Below, one piece after another: positions 25,661 to 33,787 of a stretch of 64,000 nt of DNA. The DNA comes from Phycisphaerales bacterium (GTDB taxonomy: Bacteria; Planctomycetota; Phycisphaerae; Phycisphaerales; UBA1924). The notes beneath the pieces are model-generated. The model made no database searches, was not told the DNA's origin, and was given only the letters and a program-made list of their open reading frames with translations. Location: positions 1 through 64,000 of the forward strand of contig JAEPOJ010000004.1 in NCBI GenBank assembly GCA_017642965.1, in the 5' to 3' direction. Position numbers and translations under genes: made by a program. Every line of letters starts with the position of its first letter. The stretch's first letter is position 1.

Positions 25661-27988
25661 TTACTCGGCCGATGCCGCTTCCTGCTTGTCCTCATCCTTG
25701 CGGCGGGGCTTGCGGCGGCGGCGCTTCTTCTTGGATTTCTGCTCGCCGTCGCCCGATCCCTCGGCTTCGGAGTCGCCCTCGGAATCATCCGAGCGCTTCT
25801 CGCGGCGTGCCTTCTTCTCAGCATCAGCCTTCCCCTCGTCCCAGTTGGGATCGGCCCGCTTGATCGAGAGCTTGATGCGTCCCTGATCGTCCACGAGCAT
25901 GACCTTCACCTTGACGATGTCGCCCACGCTGACCACGTCCGCGACGCTCTCGACGTAGCCGTCGGCGAGCTCGGAGATGTGGCACATGCCGTCGGTGCCA
26001 GGCGCGATCTCGATGAAGGCACCGAAGTCCTTCGTCGAAACGACCTTGCCCTCGTAGATGGTGCCGGGGCGGACATCCTCGCACAGGGCGCTGATCTCGG
26101 CCTCGGCGTTCTCGACGTTCTCGCGGTTGGTCGAAGAGACCATGACTGTGCCGTCGTCCTCGACGTCGATGTTGACGTCGTACTTATCCTGCAGAGCGCG
26201 GATGGTCTTGCCGCCCGGGCCGATGAGCTTGCCGATCTTCTCAACGTCGATGTTGAGCTGGATCATCATCGGTGCGTACTTGCTGGTCTTCTCACGCGGT
26301 GCGGGGATGGTTTCTTCCATCGCTTCGATCAGCTCGATGCGGCCCTTGTTCGCCTGCGCGAAGATGGTCTCGATCTGATCCATGACCAGACCGCGTGCCT
26401 TGAGGTCGAGCTGGATGCCGGTGATGCCGTCACGCGTGCCCGAGACCTTGAAGTCCATGTCGCCGAAGAAGTCTTCTTCACCGATGATGTCGGTCACGAA
26501 GACCTCGTTCTCATCATTATCGTCGGTGAAACGACCCACCGAGATGCCGGCACAGGTGTTGGTGATCGGGACGCCCGCGTCCATGAGTGCGAGACAGCCG
26601 CCACAGACGGATGCCATCGAGGACGAGCCGTTGGACTCGGTAATGTCCGAGACGATGCGGATGGTGTAGGGGAAGTCCTCTGCGCTGGGCAGCACGCCCA
26701 GAAGTGAACGCTCCGCGAGTGCACCGTGACCGACTTCACGACGACCCGGGCCCATGATGCGCCCGGCCTCGCCCACACAGAAGGGCGGGAAGTTGTAGTG
26801 CAGGTAGAACTTCTTGGAGTACTCGGGCATCAGCCCGTCGACCACCTGCTCGTCGCGGCCGGTGCCGAGCGTGCAGGTGACCAGCGACTGGGTCTCGCCG
26901 CGCTGGAACATGGCCGAGCCGTGGGTGCGGGGGAACTTGGAAACCTCCATCTCGAGCGGGCGGATCTCATCGAACGCACGCCCGTCGGCGCGGGTGCCTT
27001 CCTGGATGATCAGGCGGCGTGTGATCTTCTTTTCGAGCTTGCGGAACGCCTCGCTTGCCTGGCCGCGGCGCTTCTTGCTCGCCTCCCACTCGCCGGGCGT
27101 GCCCGACTCGTTGATCTGGAAGTGCTCTTCGAGCATGGCCTTCTTGATCGCGCCGACCTTGTCGCCACGCTCGTTCTTGCTCTTGATCTTGCGGGCTTCC
27201 GTCAGCTCCTTCTCGACCAGCTTGGTGACCTCGGCCATGACGTCGTCGGGGACGAGGTTCATGTGATCGCCGAGTCGCTTCTCCTTGCCAACCTTGGAGA
27301 CGAGCTCATCGATGAGCTCAAGGATGGGCTGCACGCCGTTCTCGTAGCCGAACCTGATCGCTTCGAGGACTTCCTCATCGGGGACCTCGGCGGCACCGAC
27401 CTCGATCATGTTGATCCCGTCCTTGTGGCCGGCGATGACGAGATCGATATCCGAGAACTCGAGCTGTGCGTTGGTAGGGTTGATGATGTGGACGATACCG
27501 TCCTCGGTGTGGATGCGGCCAACGCGGACCGTCGCGGTCGGGCCCTCGAACGGCGCGTCGGAGATCGCCAGGACCGCGGAGGCGGCCGAGCCGGCGATGA
27601 CGTCTGCGTCGTTCTCGCCATCGTGGCTCATCACCCAGCACTGGATCTGGATCTCTTCGATGAAGCCGTCGGGGAAGAGCGGACGGATCGGGCGATCGAT
27701 CATCCGCATCGTGAGGACTTCCTTCTCGTTGGGCGCGCCCTCACGCTTGCGGAAGCCGCCGGGGAACTTGCCGCCCGCGGAGAGCTTCTCGCGGTAGTCG
27801 ACCTGCATGGGGAAGAAGTCGAGGCCGGGGCGTGGGTCCGCGCGAACCAGGGAAGCGCCGACGGCGGTCTCGCCGTGCGACATGAGGACGTAGCCGGACG
27901 CGAGCTTGGCGATCTGCCCGGTCTCGATCCGCATCGTGCGTCCGCCGATTTCCTTCTCGACGACGACTGCCTTTGAGGTGGTGGTCAT
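25661..27988 (-). CDS. pnp: Polyribonucleotide nucleotidyltransferase (PNPase)
   Basis: 775 aa 3'-5' phosphorolytic exoribonuclease of the RNA-decay machinery. Two RNase PH-like halves (first with GKFPGGFRKREG; second with FQRGETQSLVTCTLGTG and the metal site DIIGEEDFFGDMDFKVSGT) are joined by a helical linker. They are followed by a KH domain (VEKIGKLIGPGGKTIRAL) and an S1 domain (GTIYEGKVVSTKDFGAFIEI). The last ~60 residues are an unusual tail alternating Asp/Glu- and Lys/Arg-rich blocks. ATG 27988 has GGAAGG upstream. It lies downstream of rpsO, the widespread rpsO-pnp arrangement. Confidence 0.96.
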   Translation of the reverse strand: MTTTSKAVVVEKEIGGRTMRIETGQIAKLASGYVLMSHGETAVGASLVRADPRPGLDFFPMQVDYREKLSAGGKFPGGFRKREGAPNEKEVLTMRMIDRPIRPLFPDGFIEEIQIQCWVMSHDGENDADVIAGSAASAVLAISDAPFEGPTATVRVGRIHTEDGIVHIINPTNAQLEFSDIDLVIAGHKDGINMIEVGAAEVPDEEVLEAIRFGYENGVQPILELIDELVSKVGKEKRLGDHMNLVPDDVMAEVTKLVEKELTEARKIKSKNERGDKVGAIKKAMLEEHFQINESGTPGEWEASKKRRGQASEAFRKLEKKITRRLIIQEGTRADGRAFDEIRPLEMEVSKFPRTHGSAMFQRGETQSLVTCTLGTGRDEQVVDGLMPEYSKKFYLHYNFPPFCVGEAGRIMGPGRREVGHGALAERSLLGVLPSAEDFPYTIRIVSDITESNGSSSMASVCGGCLALMDAGVPITNTCAGISVGRFTDDNDENEVFVTDIIGEEDFFGDMDFKVSGTRDGITGIQLDLKARGLVMDQIETIFAQANKGRIELIEAMEETIPAPREKTSKYAPMMIQLNIDVEKIGKLIGPGGKTIRALQDKYDVNIDVEDDGTVMVSSTNRENVENAEAEISALCEDVRPGTIYEGKVVSTKDFGAFIEIAPGTDGMCHISELADGYVESVADVVSVGDIVKVKVMLVDDQGRIKLSIKRADPNWDEGKADAEKKARREKRSDDSEGDSEAEGSGDGEQKSKKKRRRRKPRRKDEDKQEAASAE

Positions 27989-28240
27989 GTGTGATATGCC
28001 TTCCAAATGGTGGCGCGTGTGATGCACCGGTCTCGGCCGTGAGGTTGCCGAATGATGATGCGCCCCGGATCACCGATTGATCCGCGCACGCATCGCCAAC
28101 AAGCGGACCCATCCTCACGCATTTGAGAGGCAGAAGACGAGAAACAGTCGCACGCGTGCTTGGACTGTCCGTCGTCTGCTGCCACTCTCAATGGGTCCGG
28201 GTCGATTTCAATGCGGCCCAGAAGAGCCGCTTACAACAAA

Positions 28241-28270
28241 GCCCCGCGTGGACTCTCGTACACGCGGGGC
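28241..28270 (-). terminator. rpsO terminator / rpsO-pnp intergenic hairpin
   Basis: Perfect 10-bp stem (28241-28250 / 28261-28270), 10-nt loop, followed on the minus strand by TTTGTTGT. It lies 12 nt after the rpsO stop; pnp starts about 250 nt further on, so readthrough or a separate pnp promoter is needed. Confidence 0.7.
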
Positions 28271-28282
28271 GATTGGTTACTC

Positions 28283-28552
28283 TTACTTACGCAGGCCGAG
28301 CTTGCCGATGAGCTCAAGGTACGCCGCGTGGTCTTTCTTGGACAGGTAGCGGAGCAGGCGGTTCCGCTTGGAAACCATCATGACGAGCCCGCGTCGGTTG
28401 TGGACATCGCCCTTGTTCTGACGCAGGTGCGTCGCGACCTGCTTGATGCGTGCGGTCAGCAGCGCGATCTGCACCTCGGGGCTGCCCGAGTCACCCTCTT
28501 TGCGGGCGAAGTCCTTGATGATCTGCTGCTTCTCTTCAACTGGCAATGGCAT
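28283..28552 (-). CDS. rpsO: 30S ribosomal protein S15
   Basis: 89 aa, the standard length. It is a primary binder of the 16S rRNA central domain. The family signature is complete: GDSGSPEVQIALLTARI, THLRQNKGDVHNRRGL and the closing RLLRYLSKKDHAAYLELIGKLGLRK region. It precedes pnp on the same strand, separated by a hairpin. Confidence 0.97.
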   Translation of the reverse strand: MPLPVEEKQQIIKDFARKEGDSGSPEVQIALLTARIKQVATHLRQNKGDVHNRRGLVMMVSKRNRLLRYLSKKDHAAYLELIGKLGLRK

Positions 28553-28762
28553 GGATTCGTTCTTCCTTCCGTCGCGTACGCAGCCGTGGATCGGTTCGCC
28601 TTAGAACCTGTCATTCCACCACTTACGCCGCCGATGCGTGTAGCTGCCGCAGGACAACCCTGTAGCAATGAATGATAGGCCGCAGATCAGCCTGGTCTAT
28701 GGGCCACAATCAGTGTTTTCGCCTCAGAATCGCCCCTGAAGCATACCGACTAAGATACTGGA

Positions 28763-29173
28763 ATGAAGAACAAATTGAGTTACTCGATTATCGCAGTTTC
28801 AATGCTGGTGATTATTGGAGCGGGAGCATTTCAGCACTTCTTTGTGACGGCCAAAGTCAACGAAGTTCAGGGGAAAATCACTGACTCAAATACCACTATG
28901 GCTTGGTACTCAGATTCACCGGACAAGATGAGAGCAGCTATTCAATCCGGGGCCGATGTCAACTTTGTCTCCCGCTCAGGCAAGTTCGACGGGCATACTT
29001 CGTTAATGATCGTTGCAACTCGCAACGACGCTTCCGAAGTCATCCCGATACTCATCGAAGCCGGCGCCGATATCAGCGCAACAGACCCCATGGGGCTAAC
29101 GGCACTCGATCACTATCAAGCTACCGACTCCCCAGACCCCTTGATCCTAGAAATGCTCACTCCTGAGCCTTGA
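28763..29173 (+). CDS. Membrane-anchored ankyrin-repeat protein
   Basis: 136 aa. An N-terminal membrane anchor or uncleaved signal (YSIIAVSMLVIIGAGAF) is followed from about residue 50 by two ankyrin repeats, AAIQSGADVNFVSRSG then HTSLMIVATRN, and IPILIEAGADISATDPMGLTAL. It probably mediates protein contact in the periplasm or at the inner membrane. The stretch is visibly more A/T-rich with different codon use than its neighbours, which could mean a recent arrival. It is a lone plus-strand gene among minus-strand genes. Confidence 0.7.
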   Translation: MKNKLSYSIIAVSMLVIIGAGAFQHFFVTAKVNEVQGKITDSNTTMAWYSDSPDKMRAAIQSGADVNFVSRSGKFDGHTSLMIVATRNDASEVIPILIEAGADISATDPMGLTALDHYQATDSPDPLILEMLTPEP

Positions 29174-29182
29174 TCACAGATC

Positions 29183-29914
29183 TTATTCCTCGACCTGGGT
29201 GTGCAGGTTGCCCTGCTCGCTCTCCAGGTGCCCGCCGCGGGCCATGATGTCGTCGATTACGCCCTTGTACTGCCCGTCGGGCATCGGGGGCTCCTTGCCG
29301 AGGAGTTCGCGGAAGAGGTCATCGGAAATCCCGAGATAGACCCGCATCGCATAGTCGTAGACGGCATCGTGGTCGTCGCGGGACAGATCGAGGCGGAGCT
29401 CGTTGATGATCTTGGTCCCCATACCGATCCACTCGTCGAAGGTCTGCTTGGAGATGTTGTTCTGGATCCATTCGCCCAATGCGTTTCTAAACGGCGGGCG
29501 GGGCAGCTGTGTCCCCATCTGACCGGTCTTCTGGCACTTGAAGTCCCCCGTTGGCTCCGGGGCCTTCTTGGGCTCGTCCTTGACCTCGGGGATGGGCTCG
29601 TTGATCGAGGCGAGCAGGTCCGCGATGGCGTTCTTGGGCATCAGATCGCCGCGGGTTGTGGCCTCGATGTAGCCCTTGGTCAGGACCACCTTGGCGAGAT
29701 CGACCTTGCCGGCCTTGATGTAGGCATCGCCCGCGAGCTGGTAGGCCTTGGTCATCGCCTCGTTGATCTCGGCGCACTTGGCGAATGTCTCGCCCGCTTC
29801 CTCGAACTGCTCGTTCTGCAGGAAGGCGTTGCCCAGCGAGAAGTAGGCCATGTCGTTGTTGGGGTCGTCGGCGATGAGGCGCTGAAACTGGGTGATGCGG
29901 GTCTGGGGGTCCAT
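29183..29914 (-). CDS. TPR protein fused to a YggX-like Fe(II)-trafficking domain
   Basis: 243 aa. Residues ~5-85 form two or three tetratricopeptide repeats (AYFSLGNAFLQNEQFEEAGE and the following TKAYQLAGDAYIKAGKVDLA). After a Glu/Pro/Lys linker, residues ~127-205 match the small YggX/Fe(II)-trafficking family: a Cys near the start (FKCQKTGQ), LPRPPF, GEWIQNNISKQTFDEWI, then INELRLDLS. YggX is normally a free ~90-residue protein that protects Fe-S clusters from oxidation. I infer the fusion from motif order, not a profile search. It lies 44 nt downstream of nuoC, an Fe-S-dependent complex subunit gene, on the same strand. Confidence 0.65.
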   Translation of the reverse strand: MDPQTRITQFQRLIADDPNNDMAYFSLGNAFLQNEQFEEAGETFAKCAEINEAMTKAYQLAGDAYIKAGKVDLAKVVLTKGYIEATTRGDLMPKNAIADLLASINEPIPEVKDEPKKAPEPTGDFKCQKTGQMGTQLPRPPFRNALGEWIQNNISKQTFDEWIGMGTKIINELRLDLSRDDHDAVYDYAMRVYLGISDDLFRELLGKEPPMPDGQYKGVIDDIMARGGHLESEQGNLHTQVEE

Positions 29915-29958
29915 GCGGGCTCCTCAGGATATGAACTGGAGGTGCGAGATCGCTCGGA

Positions 29959-30507
29959 TTACGAGCTCGTGCGGTCCACCACGCGGTAGGACTCGCGCTC
30001 GCCGCGTCCACGCAGGGGGTAGTCCTTGCGGAGCGGGTGTGCTGGGTAGTCTTCCCACAAGAGGATGCGGCGCAAGTCCGGGTGGTTGTTGAACCGGATC
30101 CCGAACATATCGAAGACCTCGCGTTCGGTCCACTCGGCGCCCGGCCAGAGATCGCAGACGGATTCAACCGCGAGGGCAGGGTCGTTCTCGATCCCGTCGG
30201 TTGGCAGCGATGGGTCGAGGAACACCTTGACGAAGAACCGATCGTTCCGGGTCGTCGAGCACAGGTTGTAGACCACCGCGAAACGCCCGAGCGTCTTGGC
30301 CGGGTAGTTCAGGTAATCGATCCCGATGACATCGGAGAGGAAGTTGTAGCTGCACGACTCGTCGTCGCGGAGGAACTTCATGACACGGTGCAGGTCCTCG
30401 GGCTCGACCACGAGGGTTGCCTGCCCGCGGAACTCGCTCGCGCGGAACTTTACATTGGAAAACTGGCTTTTCACGCGCTGGAATGTCGGGTGGTTGACTG
30501 TGCCCAT
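29959..30507 (-). CDS. nuoC: NADH-quinone oxidoreductase subunit C
   Basis: 182 aa. Complex I 30-kDa subunit of the hydrophilic arm. The conserved core is [19 protein letters not shown] followed by [24 protein letters not shown], the family signature at the expected C-terminal position. ATG 30507 is chosen because AGGAG sits just before it; an ATG 12 nt upstream would place that site inside the gene. No nuoA/B/D-N genes are nearby, so this subunit gene is detached from a nuo operon in this window. Function in complex I is still the most likely. Confidence 0.92.
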   Translation of the reverse strand: MGTVNHPTFQRVKSQFSNVKFRASEFRGQATLVVEPEDLHRVMKFLRDDESCSYNFLSDVIGIDYLNYPAKTLGRFAVVYNLCSTTRNDRFFVKVFLDPSLPTDGIENDPALAVESVCDLWPGAEWTEREVFDMFGIRFNNHPDLRRILLWEDYPAHPLRKDYPLRGRGERESYRVVDRTSS

Positions 30508-30578
30508 GATGCTCCTCAATCACTCAGGATCGGCGTCCCTGCGCCCTGCAACAATGGTAGCAGCGTGCTGGCCACCGG

Positions 30579-31268
30579 TCAGGCATCGCCCCCTTTGCCT
30601 GCACTGATCCGGGTGATATCCGACGGGTCAGCGACGATCACCCGCTCGCATGCGCTGATCAGTCCGCCGAGCTTCTCCAGGATCATGTCACTGGCGAGCT
30701 CGCCCGCGTGGAGCGGGCACGGGGCCAGCGTGGATTGGTCCGCCGACGGGATCGCTGATCGAACAAGCACACCCCAGACCCGCCCGTGCGATTGGAGCTC
30801 AATCGCCAGCTCGCTGATGCGATCGAGGTGATCCTCAAGATCGCGCATCATGGAAGGGACAATCCAGCCCATCGGATCGAGCAGGATGCGAGCTGCCTTT
30901 CCACCCCCACGGGTGCACCAGTTGAGGGTGCTCACGGCATCGCTGAGCATGCCGGCGGCGCTGGGGCGGAGCACGACCTTCGCGTGCATGAGCTCCGCCT
31001 TGGTCAACGCGACGCGGTAGCCCGCGTCGAAGCGTTCCCAGCCGCCCTGGGACCAGCCGCTCAGCCAGGACTGGGGATCCTCGTCCGGCGTCTTCACCTT
31101 CTTTGGGTCGTGATCCTGGAGGATGACGTAGTCCGTATTCAGAGGAGCTGCTTCCGAATCGTCGGCCCAGTCGGTGATGTACTGGTTGAGCTCGATCGCG
31201 ACGACACGCCCGCCCTCATGCAAGGCGTACGGAGACAGGAACTCGTGCTCTTCGCGGATCAGGAACAT
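30579..31268 (-). CDS. Hypothetical protein, possibly TIM-barrel-like
   Basis: 229 aa, no membrane segment or signal peptide. I recognise no family. The sequence alternates putative strands and helices (HAKVVLRPSAAG, AARILLDPMGWIVP, GRVWGVLVRS, CERVIVADPSDITRI), which would suit an isomerase-type TIM barrel, but no catalytic motif stands out. ATG 31268 is preceded by AGGG at a suitable distance; a GTG 33 nt upstream is an alternative. It is upstream of nuoC on the same strand with 71 nt between them. Confidence 0.5.
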   Translation of the reverse strand: MFLIREEHEFLSPYALHEGGRVVAIELNQYITDWADDSEAAPLNTDYVILQDHDPKKVKTPDEDPQSWLSGWSQGGWERFDAGYRVALTKAELMHAKVVLRPSAAGMLSDAVSTLNWCTRGGGKAARILLDPMGWIVPSMMRDLEDHLDRISELAIELQSHGRVWGVLVRSAIPSADQSTLAPCPLHAGELASDMILEKLGGLISACERVIVADPSDITRISAGKGGDA

Positions 31269-31308
31269 GCTGAACCCTATCCACAAGGCAATCACAATCA
31301 CGCGAATC

Positions 31309-31331
31309 CTGCGCTCCGGGCGCAGTTTTTT
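31309..31331 (+). terminator. Terminator-like hairpin with no obvious upstream gene
   Basis: 6-bp stem CTGCGC/GCGCAG (31309-31314 / 31320-31325), 5-nt loop, then six T (31326-31331), reading in the plus direction. The only genes upstream for over 2 kb are on the minus strand. Confidence 0.45.
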
Positions 31332-31467
31332 GACGCCCCGCTTGGTCCGCGGCGGTTATCCACTCCGCGATCGCGCAGGAACCTCCCGATATCGAGCGGG
31401 CACCCATGAGGGAGCAAGGCTGCTCCCGGGTGCGATGAGATGAACTGCGTGAGTACGGAGACTCGCC

Positions 31468-31743
31468 ATGCCCGATCTGTTTTCGTGGACCCGTTCCAAC
31501 ACCAAGCGTGACCTGAACCGTGAGCAAGCCCCGCGAGCGGAGCTCTCGATCGAGCAGGTTGTCGATCAGATCATCACGATCAACCGATCCGCGACGGTGG
31601 AGTACCTCAAGCAGTTCAAGCGTGAATCGCTGGACAAATACCTCGATCACCTGCTGGAAACCCAGAAGCCGCGCGGGCGTGAGTCACGCTGGGATCGCCC
31701 GGGCGACGCACCGGCGATCATGGTGCGTCGACGCGTGGCCTGA
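31468..31743 (+). CDS. Small conserved-looking hypothetical protein
   Basis: 91 aa, charged and predicted mostly helical: ELSIEQVVDQIITINRSA, then EYLKQFKRESLDKYLDHLL. The tail is basic and ends in MVRRRVA. I do not recognise it. GGAG lies 7 nt before the ATG, and a strong terminator follows 50 nt after the stop, so it is a well-bounded single-gene unit and very likely real. Confidence 0.6.
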   Translation: MPDLFSWTRSNTKRDLNREQAPRAELSIEQVVDQIITINRSATVEYLKQFKRESLDKYLDHLLETQKPRGRESRWDRPGDAPAIMVRRRVA

Positions 31744-31792
31744 CCCGAATACATCAGCACATACCGGGCGTGCAACAAACGCTCTCTCCCTT

Positions 31793-31833
31793 GTCGGGCG
31801 GATCTGTGGTGGGGTCCGCCCGACTTCTTTTTT
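31793..31833 (+). terminator. Rho-independent terminator
   Basis: Perfect 10-bp stem GTCGGGCGGA/TCCGCCCGAC (31793-31802 / 31815-31824), followed by TTCTTTTTT. It ends the transcript of the 91-aa gene upstream. Confidence 0.92.
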
Positions 31834-32147
31834 GGTCCGGTCCGAAAATTTGGTCCCGGCGCGGTTATCGAGTCTCAAGGTTCGATCACGACTCGTCCGA
31901 TAAGGGAACTTGAACGGGCCGTGCACGGCCGCGGGCGGAGCCCCGCACGCACGACGCCCCGGTGTCCACCACCACGCCCTACGGATGAACGGGCAAGGGA
32001 CACCCAGATACGGTTCGATCGGGCGGAGCCCGCCGACCACGGACGATCACCCCGCGGAGATGGGTCGGGGATCAGCGCCGGTTTCAGGCCGGTGCGCGTC
32101 AGCGGAGTGCCGTCATGCGCCACGCATCGAAAACATCAGGGAAGACC
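31834..32147 (+). other. Non-coding region rich in short hairpins upstream of the TolB-like gene
   Basis: No credible gene in these ~310 bases. There is a perfect 14-nt palindrome GGCCGTGCACGGCC at 31917-31930, an immediately adjacent hairpin at 31931-31946 and a near-identical hairpin core GGGCGGAGCCC at 32021-32031. A looser dyad around GCCGG-TTTCA-GGCCGG lies at about 32077-32092. This could be a structured 5' leader or small RNA; no known RNA family is recognised. Confidence 0.35.
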
Positions 32148-33674
32148 ATGAACACCAAGAACCGCCGCTCGTTGCTGTGTCCTGTTCTCATGATCGCGTG
32201 CGCCGGCTCGCTCGCGACGATGCCCGCGTGCGGTGCGAAGCGCACGGGGTTCTGGAACAAGAGCAAGCAGTCACAGATCGAATCTCAGCAGGCCCGCCAG
32301 AGCAGCTACTTTGTTGCGAAGGAAGAGGTTGCCACGAACGAGCCTCAGCTCGGCGGCTCGCTCAAGAGCAACTCGAGCGCGAGCATCGATGCCATGAGCG
32401 CCGAGGGCACGCAGGCCAAGAAGACCTACCCGAAGCCCGAACCACTCGAGAACATCAAGACCGTAGCCAAGGTTGCTGCGCAGGACTCGAACACCGTGGG
32501 CTTCGAGGATGAATCGCTCGGCGGGAGCGCCGAGCAGCAGAACATGCGGCTCGGCACCGCTGACGCCCCCACGCCTGTCGAGCGTGACCCATACTTCACG
32601 GACACCACAGAATCACCCGCAGCGCTGCGCTCGGGCGATATCAGCGCCTTCGTGTACGCCAACGCGATGGGCATCGAGCTCCCCAGCGAGACGAACTCGG
32701 ACGCCGTGCGCGCGACTATTAACGTGCGGCAGGTCACCAGCTCCTACGCCGGATCAGACTTTGATCCGACCGTCTCTCCAGACGGGCGATACCTCGTCTT
32801 CGCGAGCACTCAGCACCGCCCGACCGCGGATATCTATGTCAAGAGCAACAGCGGCTCGGTCGTGACACGCCTGACCGATGACCCGGCCCAGGACGTCATG
32901 CCGACGGTCTCGCCGGACGGCAACTACATCGCGTTCGCCTCGGACCGGACCGGCTCGTGGGACCTGTTCGTCATGCCCTTCGAAGGCGGCAAGGTTGTTC
33001 AGCTGACGGCGGAGAGCGCTCACGACCTGCACCCGACCTGGTCGCCCGACGGGCGTCAGATCGCGTTCTGCCGCCTCGGCCAGCAGTCCGGCCGCTGGGA
33101 GATCTGGGTCAAGGACGTCATGAGCGACGCGGGCCCACAGTTTGTTGGCTTCGGGCTGTTCCCCGAGTGGTGCCCGGTCTCGGGGACCGGCATCGCCGGT
33201 GCGGACCAGATCCTCTTCCAACGGTCGCGTGAGCGTGGCGACCGAGCGTTCTCGGTCTGGACGCTGGATTACAACCCGGTCCCGGGCACCGCGGGCCGCG
33301 AGACCGAGATTGCCGCCGGCCCCAACCAGGCCCTGATCAACCCGTCCTGGTCGCCCGACGGCAAGTTCATCACCTTTGCCGCGGTCCCGAACTCGCAGTC
33401 CTGGTCGCAGGGCGGCACCGCCCGCCCCGAGTCCTCCACCATCTGGATGGTCTCCACAGAGGGCACGGGCAAAATCAAGCTCACCGACGGTGACACGATC
33501 GATCTGATGCCCGTCTGGGGGCGCAACAACGACATCTTCTTTGTCTCGAATATGGATGGGCAAGACCATCTTTGGTCGATGGAACTGTCACCGGCAATCC
33601 GCGCCGCGAGCGTGACCATGCCCGATATCGCGAACTCCTTCGCCACGGTCCCGACCGATGGCGAGAACGAATAA
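32148..33674 (+). CDS. TolB-like beta-propeller lipoprotein
   Basis: 508 aa. A signal peptide ends in lipobox M-P-A-C (cysteine about residue 26), giving a membrane lipoprotein. Residues ~50-190 are polar and Gln/Ser/Lys-rich. From ~200 on come at least four PD40/WD40-like blades with the TolB-type signature: FDPTVSPDGRYLVFAS, MPTVSPDGNYIAFASDRTG, HPTWSPDGRQIAFC and NPSWSPDGKFITFA. It resembles TolB, the propeller of the Tol-Pal envelope system, but is lipidated and has no tol/pal neighbours, so a generic protein- or glycan-binding propeller is equally possible. AGGGAAG precedes ATG 32148. Confidence 0.8.
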   Translation: MNTKNRRSLLCPVLMIACAGSLATMPACGAKRTGFWNKSKQSQIESQQARQSSYFVAKEEVATNEPQLGGSLKSNSSASIDAMSAEGTQAKKTYPKPEPLENIKTVAKVAAQDSNTVGFEDESLGGSAEQQNMRLGTADAPTPVERDPYFTDTTESPAALRSGDISAFVYANAMGIELPSETNSDAVRATINVRQVTSSYAGSDFDPTVSPDGRYLVFASTQHRPTADIYVKSNSGSVVTRLTDDPAQDVMPTVSPDGNYIAFASDRTGSWDLFVMPFEGGKVVQLTAESAHDLHPTWSPDGRQIAFCRLGQQSGRWEIWVKDVMSDAGPQFVGFGLFPEWCPVSGTGIAGADQILFQRSRERGDRAFSVWTLDYNPVPGTAGRETEIAAGPNQALINPSWSPDGKFITFAAVPNSQSWSQGGTARPESSTIWMVSTEGTGKIKLTDGDTIDLMPVWGRNNDIFFVSNMDGQDHLWSMELSPAIRAASVTMPDIANSFATVPTDGENE

Positions 33675-33787
33675 CCCACCCACCCGCTCGGCGTGACGAG
33701 AGTCACGCCCGGCGTTTCCGGGGCTGATCAGCCCCACGTTTGACTCGGACGGGAACGGACGCCCGTCTCAGAATCCGGCAGGACGCC

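Noticed and set aside
26726-27976. Long plus-strand open frame opposite pnp
   Set aside because: It lies wholly inside pnp, and its Asp/Leu/Val-rich sequence is the usual antisense shadow of a high-GC gene; pnp is certain.
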